Assembly: GCA_021799405.1 (NCBI GenBank)
Contig: JAJZAL010000091.1
Span: forward strand, 1 to 17,882
DNA length: 17,882 nucleotides
From: Acidobacteriota bacterium
GTDB lineage: Bacteria > Acidobacteriota > Terriglobia > Terriglobales > Acidobacteriaceae
Direction of reading: 5' to 3'
The position numbers and the translations under genes were made by a program. This document shows, in pieces, positions 7,665-15,442 of the stretch (position 1 is its first letter; each line of letters begins with the position of its first letter). Under the pieces are notes generated by a model, which saw nothing but the letters and a program-made list of their open reading frames with translations, ran no database searches and was not told the origin of the DNA.

Positions 7665-10600
7665 TGCTATCCCGAATCATCGATGTTTGCGCCCGCAACC
7701 GATTCCTTGTCTTCACCGCCGTCCTTCTTCTGACTCTTGCCGGAATCTGGTCGCTCAAACATATCCCTCTTGATGCGCTGCCGGACATCTCCGATGTGCA
7801 GGTGATTGTCCACACCTCCTGGGCCGGAGAACCGCCCGACGTGATCGAAGATCAGGTGACGTATCCGATTGTGACCAGCATGCTGGCCGCTCCGCATGTG
7901 AAAGCAGTGCGCGCACAAACCATGTTCGGCGACTCCTATGTCTATGTCGTATTCCAGGACGGCACCGACCTCTATTGGGCACGGTCTCGCGTACTCGAGT
8001 ATCTCGATGAGATAAGCGGGCAACTACCCTCGAGCGTTCATCCTGTGCTTGGCCCCGACGCCACCGGAGCTGGCTGGGTGTATGAGTATGCCATCGTGGA
8101 CAAGAGTCACAATCTAAGCCTCGCCGACCTGCGCACACTGCAAGACTGGGACCTGCGCTATGCGCTCGAAACCGTTCCCGGCGTTGCGGAGGTGGCAACG
8201 ATAGGCGGCTACGTCAAGCAGTATCAGGTGCAACTCGATCCCAACAAGCTGCTCGCGTATGGCATTCCGCTCTCCACCGTCATCGACCGCGTAAAGGCGA
8301 GCACAAACGAAGTCGGTGGAAGGGTTCTTGACCTGAGTGGCGCCCAGTATATGATCCGCGGCCTCGGTTATCTGCATTCGCTCAGCGACCTTGCCAATGT
8401 CGCTGTTGGCAGCAAAGATGGAACCCCCGTGTTGCTCAGCGATCTCGGTACGGTGAGCTTCGGCCCGGATATTCGGGAAGGCGTTGCTGAGTGGAACGGC
8501 GACGGCGAGACCGTAGGCGGCATTGTCGTCATGCGCCAGGGCATGAACGCGCTCGATGTGATCAATGGTGTGAAGGCGAAGCTGCGCGAAATCGCGCCGT
8601 CTTTGCCGCCCGGCGTTGAGATTATGCCCGCCTATGACCGGTCCGGACTCATCCATGCCTCCATTCAGACTTTGCAGCGAGACCTCCTCGAAGAGGCGAT
8701 CATTGTCAGCCTGGTCATTATCGTTTTTCTCTTCCACTTTCGCTCAGCTTTGATCGCTATTCTCGCCCTGCCCATTGCGGTCGTCGTGTCGTTCATCCCG
8801 ATGTATCTGCTGGGCGTCTCTTCCAACATCATGTCGCTGGGCGGATTGGCACTGGCCATTGGGGTCTTGGTCGATGCGTCCATTGTGATGGTGGAGAACG
8901 GCTATCGACATCTCTCCGAACGTCAGGAGCATGATCCGGCGCCAGTCAAGGAAGGCGAACGGCGAAGGATACTCATCAGCGCCGCGAAGCAGGTGGGGCC
9001 GGCGCTCTTCTTCTCGCTCCTGATTATCGTGGTGTCGTTCCTGCCTGTCTTTCTCCTGCAAGCGCAAGAAGGCCGCATGTTCCGGCCATTGGCCTGGACA
9101 AAGACGCTGGCGGTCGGTTCTTCCTCCATTCTTGCCATCACGCTTGTCCCGGTTCTAATGGTCATGCTGATTCGTGGAAAGCTTCGCCCAGAAAACGCAA
9201 ATCCCATCTCCCGGATCACGCAGGCGATTTATTTGCCGGTACTGAGATTCTGCCTGCGTCACCGATGGCTGACGATCGCACTGAATCTCATCTTCCTTGC
9301 CGTGACACTGCCCCTGGCGTTTCATCTGGGGAGCCAGTTCATGCCGCCACTCTATGAAGGTTCCGTACTGTATATGCCGACGGCATTGCCAGGCATCTCG
9401 ATTGGACAGGCGAAGGTGCTCCTCCAGGAACAGGACCGCATCATCCGCGGTTTTCCCGAGGTGGTCAGCGTCTTCGGCACCGCGGGCCGTTCCGACAGCG
9501 CAACCGACAATGCGCCTCTCGATATGTATGACACAACCATCATGCTGAAGCCTCGAAAACAGTGGCCTGCAGGAATGACCTACGACAAGCTCATTCAGCA
9601 GATGGACGCAAAACTCCAGTTTCCGGGTCTGTCCAACACCTGGACCATGCCTGTCGAGAACCGTCTTGACATGGAGTTGACCGGCATCAAAACACCCGTT
9701 GGGATCAAGGTGCAGGGCCCGAACATCGACGGAATCCAACAGGTGGGCGCGCAGATTCAAAGCATTCTTTCCGGCATGCCGCAGGTAAGATCCATCTTTG
9801 CGGAAAAGGTAGCGCAAGGTTTCTACGTCAACGTGGAGCCGAATCGCCCCGAGATTGCGAAGTACGGCCTGACCCTCGCCGACGTACAAAATGCTGTTGC
9901 GTCCGGAATTGGCGGCGAAGACATTGCGGAGAACGTTGAGGGGCGCGACCGGTTTCCCATCAACGTTCGCTACGAGCGCGATTTCCGCAACAATATCGAG
10001 GCGATGGGTGACGTTCTCATTGGCACGCCTTCGGGAGCCCAGATCCCATTAAGCCAGGTCGCGCGTATTTCCTTCTCGAAAGGTCCTGCCATGATCCGCG
10101 ACGAGGATGGGGCCTTGACCGGATACATCTATGTCGATCTGAACAACACCAACTATGGAGGCTTCGTCAGTAGCGCAGATCAACAATTACAGCAGAAACT
10201 CCGGCTCCCGGCCGGCTATACCTACCAGTGGTCGGGAGAGTATCAGTTCGAGCAGCGGGCGAAGCAAAGACTCAAGCTCATTCTTCCGATCGTGTTTTGC
10301 GTCATTCTGATCCTGCTCTACCTCGTCTTCCGATCCCTTGCGGAAGCGCTGATGCTGATCCTTCCCACAGCCTATGCCCTGACCGGAGGTCTCCTGCTAC
10401 AGTGGCTCCTTCACTACAACTTCAGCGTCGCTGTGGCGGTTGGTTACATTGCTCTGTTTGGCATCGCAGTCGAAACCGGAGTGGTCATGGTGGTTTATCT
10501 GCACGAAGCCCTGGAAAAACGAATTGCTGAGGGGCGAGTGAACACACGAGACGACCTCGACGCTGCCGCGATCGAAGGCGCGGTTCTCCGTCTTCGTCCG

Positions 10601-10828
10601 AAGCTTATGACCGTAGTGGCGGTGCTGGCCAGCCTTGCGCCGATTCTTTGGGAGTCCGGAATCGGTTCTGATGTGATGAAGCCGATTGCCGCTCCGATTG
10701 TGGGAGGCATGATTACCTCCAGCATCAATGTCCTCATTCTCGTTCCCGTCTTCTTTGTCATGCTGAAGCAGCGGGCGATGAAGCGAGGACAACTCCATCC
10801 ATCGAATAAGGAAGACACAGGGTTGTGA
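7664..10828 (+). CDS. cusA: Heavy-metal RND efflux pump, CusA-like (Cu(I)/Ag(I))
   Basis: A 1054-aa inner-membrane proton-driven pump of the HME-RND family, of normal length, with twelve expected TM helices and two large periplasmic loops. The TM4 sequence AIGVLVDASIVMVEN (398-412) fits the Cu/Ag class (AIGxxVDAxIVMxEN) rather than the DFGxxxDGA of Co/Zn/Cd pumps; D404 matches E. coli CusA D405. M571, M621 and M670 have the same 50- and 49-residue spacing as the E. coli Cu(I)-binding triad M573, M623 and M672 and sit in matching contexts (LYMPTALPG, APLDMYDTT, NRLDMELTG). The ATG at 7664 overlaps the CusB stop by one base with GGGAGG six bases before it; the GTG at 7661 is a less likely start. 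Substrate assignment is by motif. Confidence 0.96.
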   Translation: MLSRIIDVCARNRFLVFTAVLLLTLAGIWSLKHIPLDALPDISDVQVIVHTSWAGEPPDVIEDQVTYPIVTSMLAAPHVKAVRAQTMFGDSYVYVVFQDGTDLYWARSRVLEYLDEISGQLPSSVHPVLGPDATGAGWVYEYAIVDKSHNLSLADLRTLQDWDLRYALETVPGVAEVATIGGYVKQYQVQLDPNKLLAYGIPLSTVIDRVKASTNEVGGRVLDLSGAQYMIRGLGYLHSLSDLANVAVGSKDGTPVLLSDLGTVSFGPDIREGVAEWNGDGETVGGIVVMRQGMNALDVINGVKAKLREIAPSLPPGVEIMPAYDRSGLIHASIQTLQRDLLEEAIIVSLVIIVFLFHFRSALIAILALPIAVVVSFIPMYLLGVSSNIMSLGGLALAIGVLVDASIVMVENGYRHLSERQEHDPAPVKEGERRRILISAAKQVGPALFFSLLIIVVSFLPVFLLQAQEGRMFRPLAWTKTLAVGSSSILAITLVPVLMVMLIRGKLRPENANPISRITQAIYLPVLRFCLRHRWLTIALNLIFLAVTLPLAFHLGSQFMPPLYEGSVLYMPTALPGISIGQAKVLLQEQDRIIRGFPEVVSVFGTAGRSDSATDNAPLDMYDTTIMLKPRKQWPAGMTYDKLIQQMDAKLQFPGLSNTWTMPVENRLDMELTGIKTPVGIKVQGPNIDGIQQVGAQIQSILSGMPQVRSIFAEKVAQGFYVNVEPNRPEIAKYGLTLADVQNAVASGIGGEDIAENVEGRDRFPINVRYERDFRNNIEAMGDVLIGTPSGAQIPLSQVARISFSKGPAMIRDEDGALTGYIYVDLNNTNYGGFVSSADQQLQQKLRLPAGYTYQWSGEYQFEQRAKQRLKLILPIVFCVILILLYLVFRSLAEALMLILPTAYALTGGLLLQWLLHYNFSVAVAVGYIALFGIAVETGVVMVVYLHEALEKRIAEGRVNTRDDLDAAAIEGAVLRLRPKLMTVVAVLASLAPILWESGIGSDVMKPIAAPIVGGMITSSINVLILVPVFFVMLKQRAMKRGQLHPSNKEDTGL

Positions 10829-10861
10829 GTGCAACAATCAACCTTTGAGGAGGCAATAGAG

Positions 10862-12034
10862 ATGTTTGCTGCGGTCGGTCACGCACTCATGATGTCGTTT
10901 GCCATGTTCTGGGAGATTCTCTGGGCGCTTATCCTGGGCTTCTCCCTTTCGGGAGTCGTTCAGGCAGTCGTTTCCAAAGAAGAAATGATCCGTCTGCTGC
11001 CTGATGACTCGCCGAGAACCCTTGCGATTGCAAGCGGACTCGGCGCGGCATCCTCATCCTGCTCTTACGCCGCAGTCGCCCTGGCGCGTTCGATGTTCCG
11101 GAAAGGCGCGAACTTCACGGCAGCCATGGCCTTTCAGTTTGCTTCCACAAATCTGGTGGTGGAACTGGGCATTCTGCTGGCCGTGCTGATGGGTTGGCAG
11201 TTCACTCTGGCAGAGTTCACCGGCGGCCCGCTGATGATCATCATCATGGCCGTTCTCTTCAGGGCATTTGTTACACCGAAGATCGTGGAGAAGGCCCGGC
11301 AACAGGCGGAGAGAGGTTTGCAGGGACGGATGGAGGGCCACGCCGCCATGGACATGTCTCTCCACGAAGGAAGCCTCTGGCAGCGCATGATCTCTGCAAA
11401 AGGACGCACTGCAATCAGCCACTTCTTCGTGATGGACTGGGCATCGACCTGGCTCGACATCGGCGGTGGACTGCTAATCGCCGGAGCGTTGGCAGCCTGG
11501 GTGCCTCAAAGCTTTTGGCAAGCCTTCTTCCTGCATGGCCATCCTGTGTTGGCCAAATTATGGGGACCGGTTATAGGCCCAGCTGTAGCCATCCTGTCCT
11601 TCGTCTGCTCGGTCGGCAACGTACCTCTGGCAGCCGTGCTCTGGAACGGCGGTATCAGCTTTGGCGGAGTGGTGGCCTTTCTGTTCGCCGACCTGATCAT
11701 CCTTCCGATCCTCAATATCTATCGCAAATACTATGGACTGAGGATCAGTGCGCTGCTCTTGGTTATTTTCTATGCTTCAATGACCGTTGCCGCGCTGGCT
11801 GTTGAGTTCGTCTTCGGAGCTTTCCATCTGATCCCTCAACAACGGCATGCGCAGATCGCCGAAGCTGCAATTCGCTGGAACTACACGACCGTGCTCAACA
11901 TCGTCTTTCTGGTTTTTGCGTTGCTGGTGATCATTCGTTTTCTTCGCACCGGAGGCCCGGCCATGCTTCGCATGATGAACACCCATCAGGAAGGTGACGA
12001 TCACGGGCTGCATCACCACGGCCACGCGATGTAG
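10862..12034 (+). CDS. Permease (YraQ/DUF318-like) with His-rich C-terminus
   Basis: A 390-aa multi-pass inner-membrane protein with about eight to ten hydrophobic segments. Landmarks are LGAASSSCSYAAVALARSMFRKGANFTAAMAFQFASTNLVVELGI (around residues 60-104) and a second similar half containing GPVIGPAVAILSFVCSVGNVPLAAVLW, the pattern of the YraQ/DUF318 permease family, which includes proteins linked to arsenic, copper and zinc export. The C-terminal tail is HQEGDDHGLHHHGHAM, a likely cytoplasmic metal-binding stretch. I chose ATG 10862 because GAGGAGG lies 8 bases upstream (10847-10853); a GTG at 10829, directly after the cusA stop, would add 11 residues without a ribosome site. It is cotranscribed with the Cus-like genes, so metal export is likely, but the substrate is not shown. 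Confidence 0.88.
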   Translation: MFAAVGHALMMSFAMFWEILWALILGFSLSGVVQAVVSKEEMIRLLPDDSPRTLAIASGLGAASSSCSYAAVALARSMFRKGANFTAAMAFQFASTNLVVELGILLAVLMGWQFTLAEFTGGPLMIIIMAVLFRAFVTPKIVEKARQQAERGLQGRMEGHAAMDMSLHEGSLWQRMISAKGRTAISHFFVMDWASTWLDIGGGLLIAGALAAWVPQSFWQAFFLHGHPVLAKLWGPVIGPAVAILSFVCSVGNVPLAAVLWNGGISFGGVVAFLFADLIILPILNIYRKYYGLRISALLLVIFYASMTVAALAVEFVFGAFHLIPQQRHAQIAEAAIRWNYTTVLNIVFLVFALLVIIRFLRTGGPAMLRMMNTHQEGDDHGLHHHGHAM

Positions 12035-12084
12035 CAAAAAAGAGAATTCTGCCCTGCGACAGATAAAGGCGCACAGCAGGCTCA

Positions 12085-12112
12085 ATATACGACTTAATTG
12101 GTCGTATATAAT
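12085..12112 (+). promoter_or_regulatory. Operator-like palindrome overlapping a -10 box upstream of the FTR1 gene
   Basis: ATATACGAC (12085-12093) and GTCGTATAT (12101-12109) form a perfect 9-bp inverted repeat around a 7-base centre (TTAATTG). A perfect TATAAT -10 hexamer at 12107-12112 overlaps the right arm. No good -35 is visible at the right distance. A dimeric repressor bound here would cover the -10. The expected transcription start is near 12119, at or beside a GTG in frame with the FTR1 gene. The regulator is not identifiable from the sequence; a metal-responsive or BlaI-like factor is conceivable. Confidence 0.6.
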
Positions 12113-12118
12113 ACTTCT

Positions 12119-13087
12119 GTGTATTTGGAATCGACCTCTCGCCCGTCGCAAGTCGTGAACTGGAGTTTCCGCATCCTTCTCGGGTCCGCTGCGCTGTTCC
12201 TGATTATCGTTCTGATTTGGCAGGGGATAGTTTCCTCTGGATACCCAAATCCGATCGCTCACCAAGCAGGATCATTCGCTGGAATCCTCGATATTGGTGT
12301 CCTGGTCTTTCGCGAGGGGCTGGAGTGCGTTCTAGTACTTTCCGCGCTCACTGCGGGGATGGCAAAATCGGGGAATTCTTTCTATAGGCGTCCCGTGGCG
12401 GCCGGGATCGCTATTGGTTTTCTTGCGACGCTCGTCACATGGTTCATCGCGGTGAGCATCGTTGACGACCTGACGCAGAACATCAACGCTCTGTACGTCC
12501 AGGCCGGTACAGGATTGCTCGCGATTGTCGTGCTGCTGGTCGTGATGAATTGGTTTTTCCACAAACTTTACTGGACTGGGTGGATCTCCCTTCACAACAA
12601 TCGAAAGCGAGAGCTGCTGAAGGAGGCTGAAAAGGGTACGGCATCTGAGCAGCGCCTTTTGCTGGGCATGGCTCTGCTTGGATTTACTTCCTTCTATCGC
12701 GAGGGCGTCGAGGTCGTTCTCTTTCTGCAAAGCTACCGTCTGAAGCTCGGCGGCGAGCCGGTGTTGTATGGTGTGATCCTCGGGGTCCTGTTCACCGGCA
12801 TTGTTGCGATCCTCAACTTTTTTGCTCACTGCAAACTGCCGTACCGGAAGATGCTGGTGTTCACTGGGGCAATGCTTGGGGCGGTCTTGCTCGTCATGGT
12901 GGGCGAGCAGGCACAGGAGATGCAGGTCGCCCATTGGCTTCCGACAACCACCATTCCGTTGCTGGCGAACCATATCCCTGCGTGGATGGGCCTTTGGTTC
13001 TCCGTGTTTCCGACAGTGGAAACGCTGGCAGCGCAGACCCTTGCTGCTGCCCTTGTCTTAGGTTCGTACTTTATAGCCCGAAAGTGA
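12119..13087 (+). CDS. FTR1-family iron permease
   Basis: A 322-aa inner-membrane protein from GTG 12119. Two FTR1 iron-binding motifs are present: REGLE at residues 65-69 (in GVLVFREGLECVLVLSAL) and REGVE at 194-198 (in SFYREGVEVVLFLQ), each inside a hydrophobic helix; about seven TM segments are seen. FTR1 permeases carry iron across the membrane, usually with an oxidase or a periplasmic partner such as P19 or a cupredoxin; none is encoded here. The start is uncertain. TTG 12098 is open but lies inside the palindrome and upstream of the predicted transcription start. GTG 12119 coincides with that start and would be leaderless. GTG 12155, just before NWSFRILLG, also fits. No candidate has a good ribosome site. 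Confidence 0.9.
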   Translation: MYLESTSRPSQVVNWSFRILLGSAALFLIIVLIWQGIVSSGYPNPIAHQAGSFAGILDIGVLVFREGLECVLVLSALTAGMAKSGNSFYRRPVAAGIAIGFLATLVTWFIAVSIVDDLTQNINALYVQAGTGLLAIVVLLVVMNWFFHKLYWTGWISLHNNRKRELLKEAEKGTASEQRLLLGMALLGFTSFYREGVEVVLFLQSYRLKLGGEPVLYGVILGVLFTGIVAILNFFAHCKLPYRKMLVFTGAMLGAVLLVMVGEQAQEMQVAHWLPTTTIPLLANHIPAWMGLWFSVFPTVETLAAQTLAAALVLGSYFIARK

Positions 13088-13164
13088 CCTACGATCTGGA
13101 CGCCGGCGTCCGCGGCTCGCCTCCGCTCGCGGGCCATCTTTGAACAAGGCAGAATAGAGACTGA

Positions 13165-13803
13165 ATGAACCGCTCTCTTCCGATCATCAATACGCAAGAC
13201 CGCGGATGTACGCCGCCGTCGGATGCACCCAGGATTGTCTTCTGGCTGCAGGGATTGACGCTTGCGTGGATGCTGGCAGAATGTGGAATAGCACTCTATG
13301 CTGCCGCCACAGCTCACAGCATTGCGCTGCTGGCCTTTGGTGCAGACAGCCTGGTGGAGCTTCTCTCGGCAGCCGTTGCTTTGATGTCGTTTTTGCCTGC
13401 ATTTGCGCTTAACAAGACGCGGGCTGCGCGTTGGGCAGGCCTTCTTCTCTTTGCTCTGGCTGGGGTTGTGGCTGCCGCCGCGATCGCAGCTCTCGTGACG
13501 GGTATTCGGCCTCTCACGAGCCCAGCCGGGATCGCGGTCACTATCGCCGCGCTCATTGTGATGCCGACGCTCGCCTGGCTCAAGCACAGAACGGCAAAGA
13601 CAACGGAGAATCGTGCATTAGCCGCGGATGCCGTTCAATCGGCAACATGCGCGTATCTGGCGGGCATTACCCTTCTGGGACTTGGCATCAATGCAGCCTT
13701 CCACATCGGCTGGATGGATTCCATTGCAGCCTTGGCGGCAGTTCCTTTCCTGATCATCGAGGGTCGTCGTGCTCTCCGCGGTGAGAGCTGCGGGTGCTGT
13801 TGA
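13165..13803 (+). CDS. Small CDF-like cation transporter lacking the cytoplasmic domain
   Basis: A 212-aa membrane protein with six predicted TM helices (about residues 25-47, 52-78, 88-112, 120-139, 152-176 and 181-198) and almost no C-terminal domain, ending GESCGCC. The segment FGADSLVELLSAAV aligns with TM2 of YiiP-type cation diffusion facilitators, placing D61 and E65 at the two acidic ligand positions. ALAADAVQSATC aligns with TM5, where the usual His and Asp become Q158 and C162. So the family is CDF-like with an altered metal site. Full-length CDF proteins are around 300 aa with a cytoplasmic dimerisation domain that is missing here. It follows the FTR1 gene by 77 bases in the same direction. 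Function in metal export is likely; the metal is unknown. Confidence 0.82.
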   Translation: MNRSLPIINTQDRGCTPPSDAPRIVFWLQGLTLAWMLAECGIALYAAATAHSIALLAFGADSLVELLSAAVALMSFLPAFALNKTRAARWAGLLLFALAGVVAAAAIAALVTGIRPLTSPAGIAVTIAALIVMPTLAWLKHRTAKTTENRALAADAVQSATCAYLAGITLLGLGINAAFHIGWMDSIAALAAVPFLIIEGRRALRGESCGCC

Positions 13804-13909
13804 GTGCAGCAGCTTCAATCATGGCGTGACCCAGAGGTTATCCCATCGTCAAGGCTGTGTAGATTGCACTCGAAAGAAGGCGGACATAACTGGGAACTTC
13901 TAAAGCCCC

Positions 13910-14479
13910 TCAAGCTGCCTCATCCCCTTCTTCGACCTCGCCTTCGGCATACGCCTCCCGGAGGATCTCCTCGTCCTCGTCGGTCTCCGATACCACAATG
14001 GCAGAACGCACGCTCCCGGCAGCCGATCCATCGTCTCCATGGGATCTGACAGGCTCTGGAGCTGTGTCGAACAGGCCAGCCGCTCTGGGAGGCTCGGCTT
14101 TCGCCGGAGCCGGAGCTTCCGACGCCACGGCTGGCTTGCTGGAATTCACGGCCGGATCCTTCTTCGTGATCTGGCTTCCGGACTTCTTTCTCGCTTCGGC
14201 GTTGGCGGCTTTGGAAGCCGCCTCCATTTCGGCTTTGGCCCGTTCTAGCGAGTTCTTCAGTTCGAGGTGGCTGGAGACGAAATGGAGCAGGGTCTGGGGA
14301 AGTTCTCTGTCAAGATCCTCGACAGTGCCGGTCACGCTGACCGGCGTTGTGAGAGCGTCGTTCTCACCGTCGGTGATCTTCTTCGGAATAACGTTCACGC
14401 GAAACCGGTCGTCTTCGACATGGCTTACGGTGAAGAGGACGGCGCGATGCCGCACGAGCGGCGCGAGTTCTTTGAACAT
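13910..14479 (-). CDS. PRTRC system protein E
   Basis: A 189-aa protein beginning MFKELAPLVRHRAVLFTVSH, with FRVNVIPKK, TTPVSVTGTVEDLDRELPQTL and LELKNSLERAKAEMEAA in the first 90 residues. I recognise this pattern as PRTRC protein E. A Lys/Ala/Pro-rich, probably disordered middle (about 95-150) and a very acidic C-terminus (DEDEEILREAYAEGEVEEGDEAA) follow. The start at 14479 has GGAGG 10 bases upstream; the frame stays open to 14545 but the extra 22 residues look untranslated. PRTRC genes occur mainly on plasmids with a ParB-like and a ThiF-like gene; the molecular role of E is unknown. In clusters I recall, E stands close to the other PRTRC genes, whereas here it is separated from B and ThiF by about 1.7 kb of VapBC and a YecA gene. 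Confidence 0.85.
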   Translation of the reverse strand: MFKELAPLVRHRAVLFTVSHVEDDRFRVNVIPKKITDGENDALTTPVSVTGTVEDLDRELPQTLLHFVSSHLELKNSLERAKAEMEAASKAANAEARKKSGSQITKKDPAVNSSKPAVASEAPAPAKAEPPRAAGLFDTAPEPVRSHGDDGSAAGSVRSAIVVSETDEDEEILREAYAEGEVEEGDEAA

Positions 14480-14635
14480 CGGGATGAATCCTCCGGGATG
14501 GAATTGGATTTTGACTTCGAAAACAGATCTCCAAGGCCGTAGCATTGCGCCCTTCAGAGAAGTCCAAAACGTGTTACGACAAGAGCCCTGTTCGGTTCCT
14601 GCTCAAGCAAGGCCTCGGGCGAGTATTCTGGCGCT

Positions 14636-15355
14636 ATGAAACCGCAGGTTCATCCTCGAAACCGGCCCGCCCTGGACCAGTCGCTCTCGGACGCGGAATA
14701 TGACCGTCTGGAAGCAATCCTCCGAGGTCTTTCCGGGGAAAGCACCATGAATCTCGAAGAGATGGACGGGTTCTTCGCAGCGCTCATCTGCGGACCGGTG
14801 GCGGTTCCTCCAAGCGCATACCTTGACGAGATCTGGGGTGGCGGTCCGGGTCCGTTCTCCACCGAAGCGGAACTCCGGGAATTCCTCAATCTGGCCATGC
14901 GCCACTGGAATTTTATCGCCCGGGCGCTGGCTACCCCGGATCTGGTCTTCATTCCCCGGCTTATCCTCGAAGAGGACGAGGCAATCCCGCGGGGGAATCG
15001 CTGGGCGCGCAGCTTTCTGCGAGGCGTCGGCCTCTGCCGCAAGGCATGGGATGAGATCTTTGACGACGAGAACAGGTTTGCCATCCTGTTGCCGGTTCTG
15101 GCTCTGGCGCATGAGAACGATCCCGACCCGGAGTTGCGGTCGTGGAAGACTCCGCCGGAAGCCCAATTGCGAAAAGAAGTACTCGCAGGACTATCTGTCG
15201 CTACGCAGCGGCTCTGGGACTACTTCCGCTCAGGTAGCAGCAGGACGTCCGCCCGCCCCCCCGCAACCAAGTCGAAAATCGGCCGCAACGATCCCTGCTA
15301 CTGTGGTTCCGGGAAGAAGTACAAGCGCTGCTGCGGCAACGTCACCGTGCACTGA
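14636..15355 (+). CDS. YecA/UPF0149-family protein with C-terminal SEC-C zinc motif
   Basis: A 239-aa soluble protein. The N-terminal UPF0149/YecA domain shows LSDAEYDRLEAILRGL (17-32) and MNLEEMDGFFAALICGP (38-54), the hallmark of the family. The C-terminus is a SEC-C motif, IGRNDPCYCGSGKKYKRCCG, with Cys 221, 223, 232 and 233 in the CxCx8CC zinc arrangement also found at the end of SecA. The molecular function of such proteins is poorly known; SEC-C may mediate protein or ribosome contacts. It is divergent from PRTRC protein E and convergent with VapC. No Shine-Dalgarno sequence is visible, but TATTCT at 14624-14629 lies six bases before the ATG, so a leaderless transcript is possible. Confidence 0.88.
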   Translation: MKPQVHPRNRPALDQSLSDAEYDRLEAILRGLSGESTMNLEEMDGFFAALICGPVAVPPSAYLDEIWGGGPGPFSTEAELREFLNLAMRHWNFIARALATPDLVFIPRLILEEDEAIPRGNRWARSFLRGVGLCRKAWDEIFDDENRFAILLPVLALAHENDPDPELRSWKTPPEAQLRKEVLAGLSVATQRLWDYFRSGSSRTSARPPATKSKIGRNDPCYCGSGKKYKRCCGNVTVH

Positions 15356-15442
15356 GCGGCCGCCTGCGCTCCGGAAAGTTGAGCGATCGGAGAAGGGGAC
15401 CCTGTCACACCTGGATGATTGCCGCGCCAGACTTCCGGGACA

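Noticed and set aside
12050..12082. CCTGC/GCAGG hairpin after the permease gene as a terminator.
   Set aside because: Five-bp stem with a long loop and no T-tract.
13099..13132. GC-rich palindrome (GACGCCGGCGTC) and a nearby 5-bp CCGCG/CGCGG stem after the FTR1 gene, as a terminator.
   Set aside because: No T-run follows, the second stem is short with a 13-base loop, and the next gene continues in the same direction 77 bases on.
13803..13870. GAGTGCA and TGCACTC as arms of a terminator after the CDF-like gene.
   Set aside because: Arms are only 7 bp with a loop of about 54 bases and no T-run.
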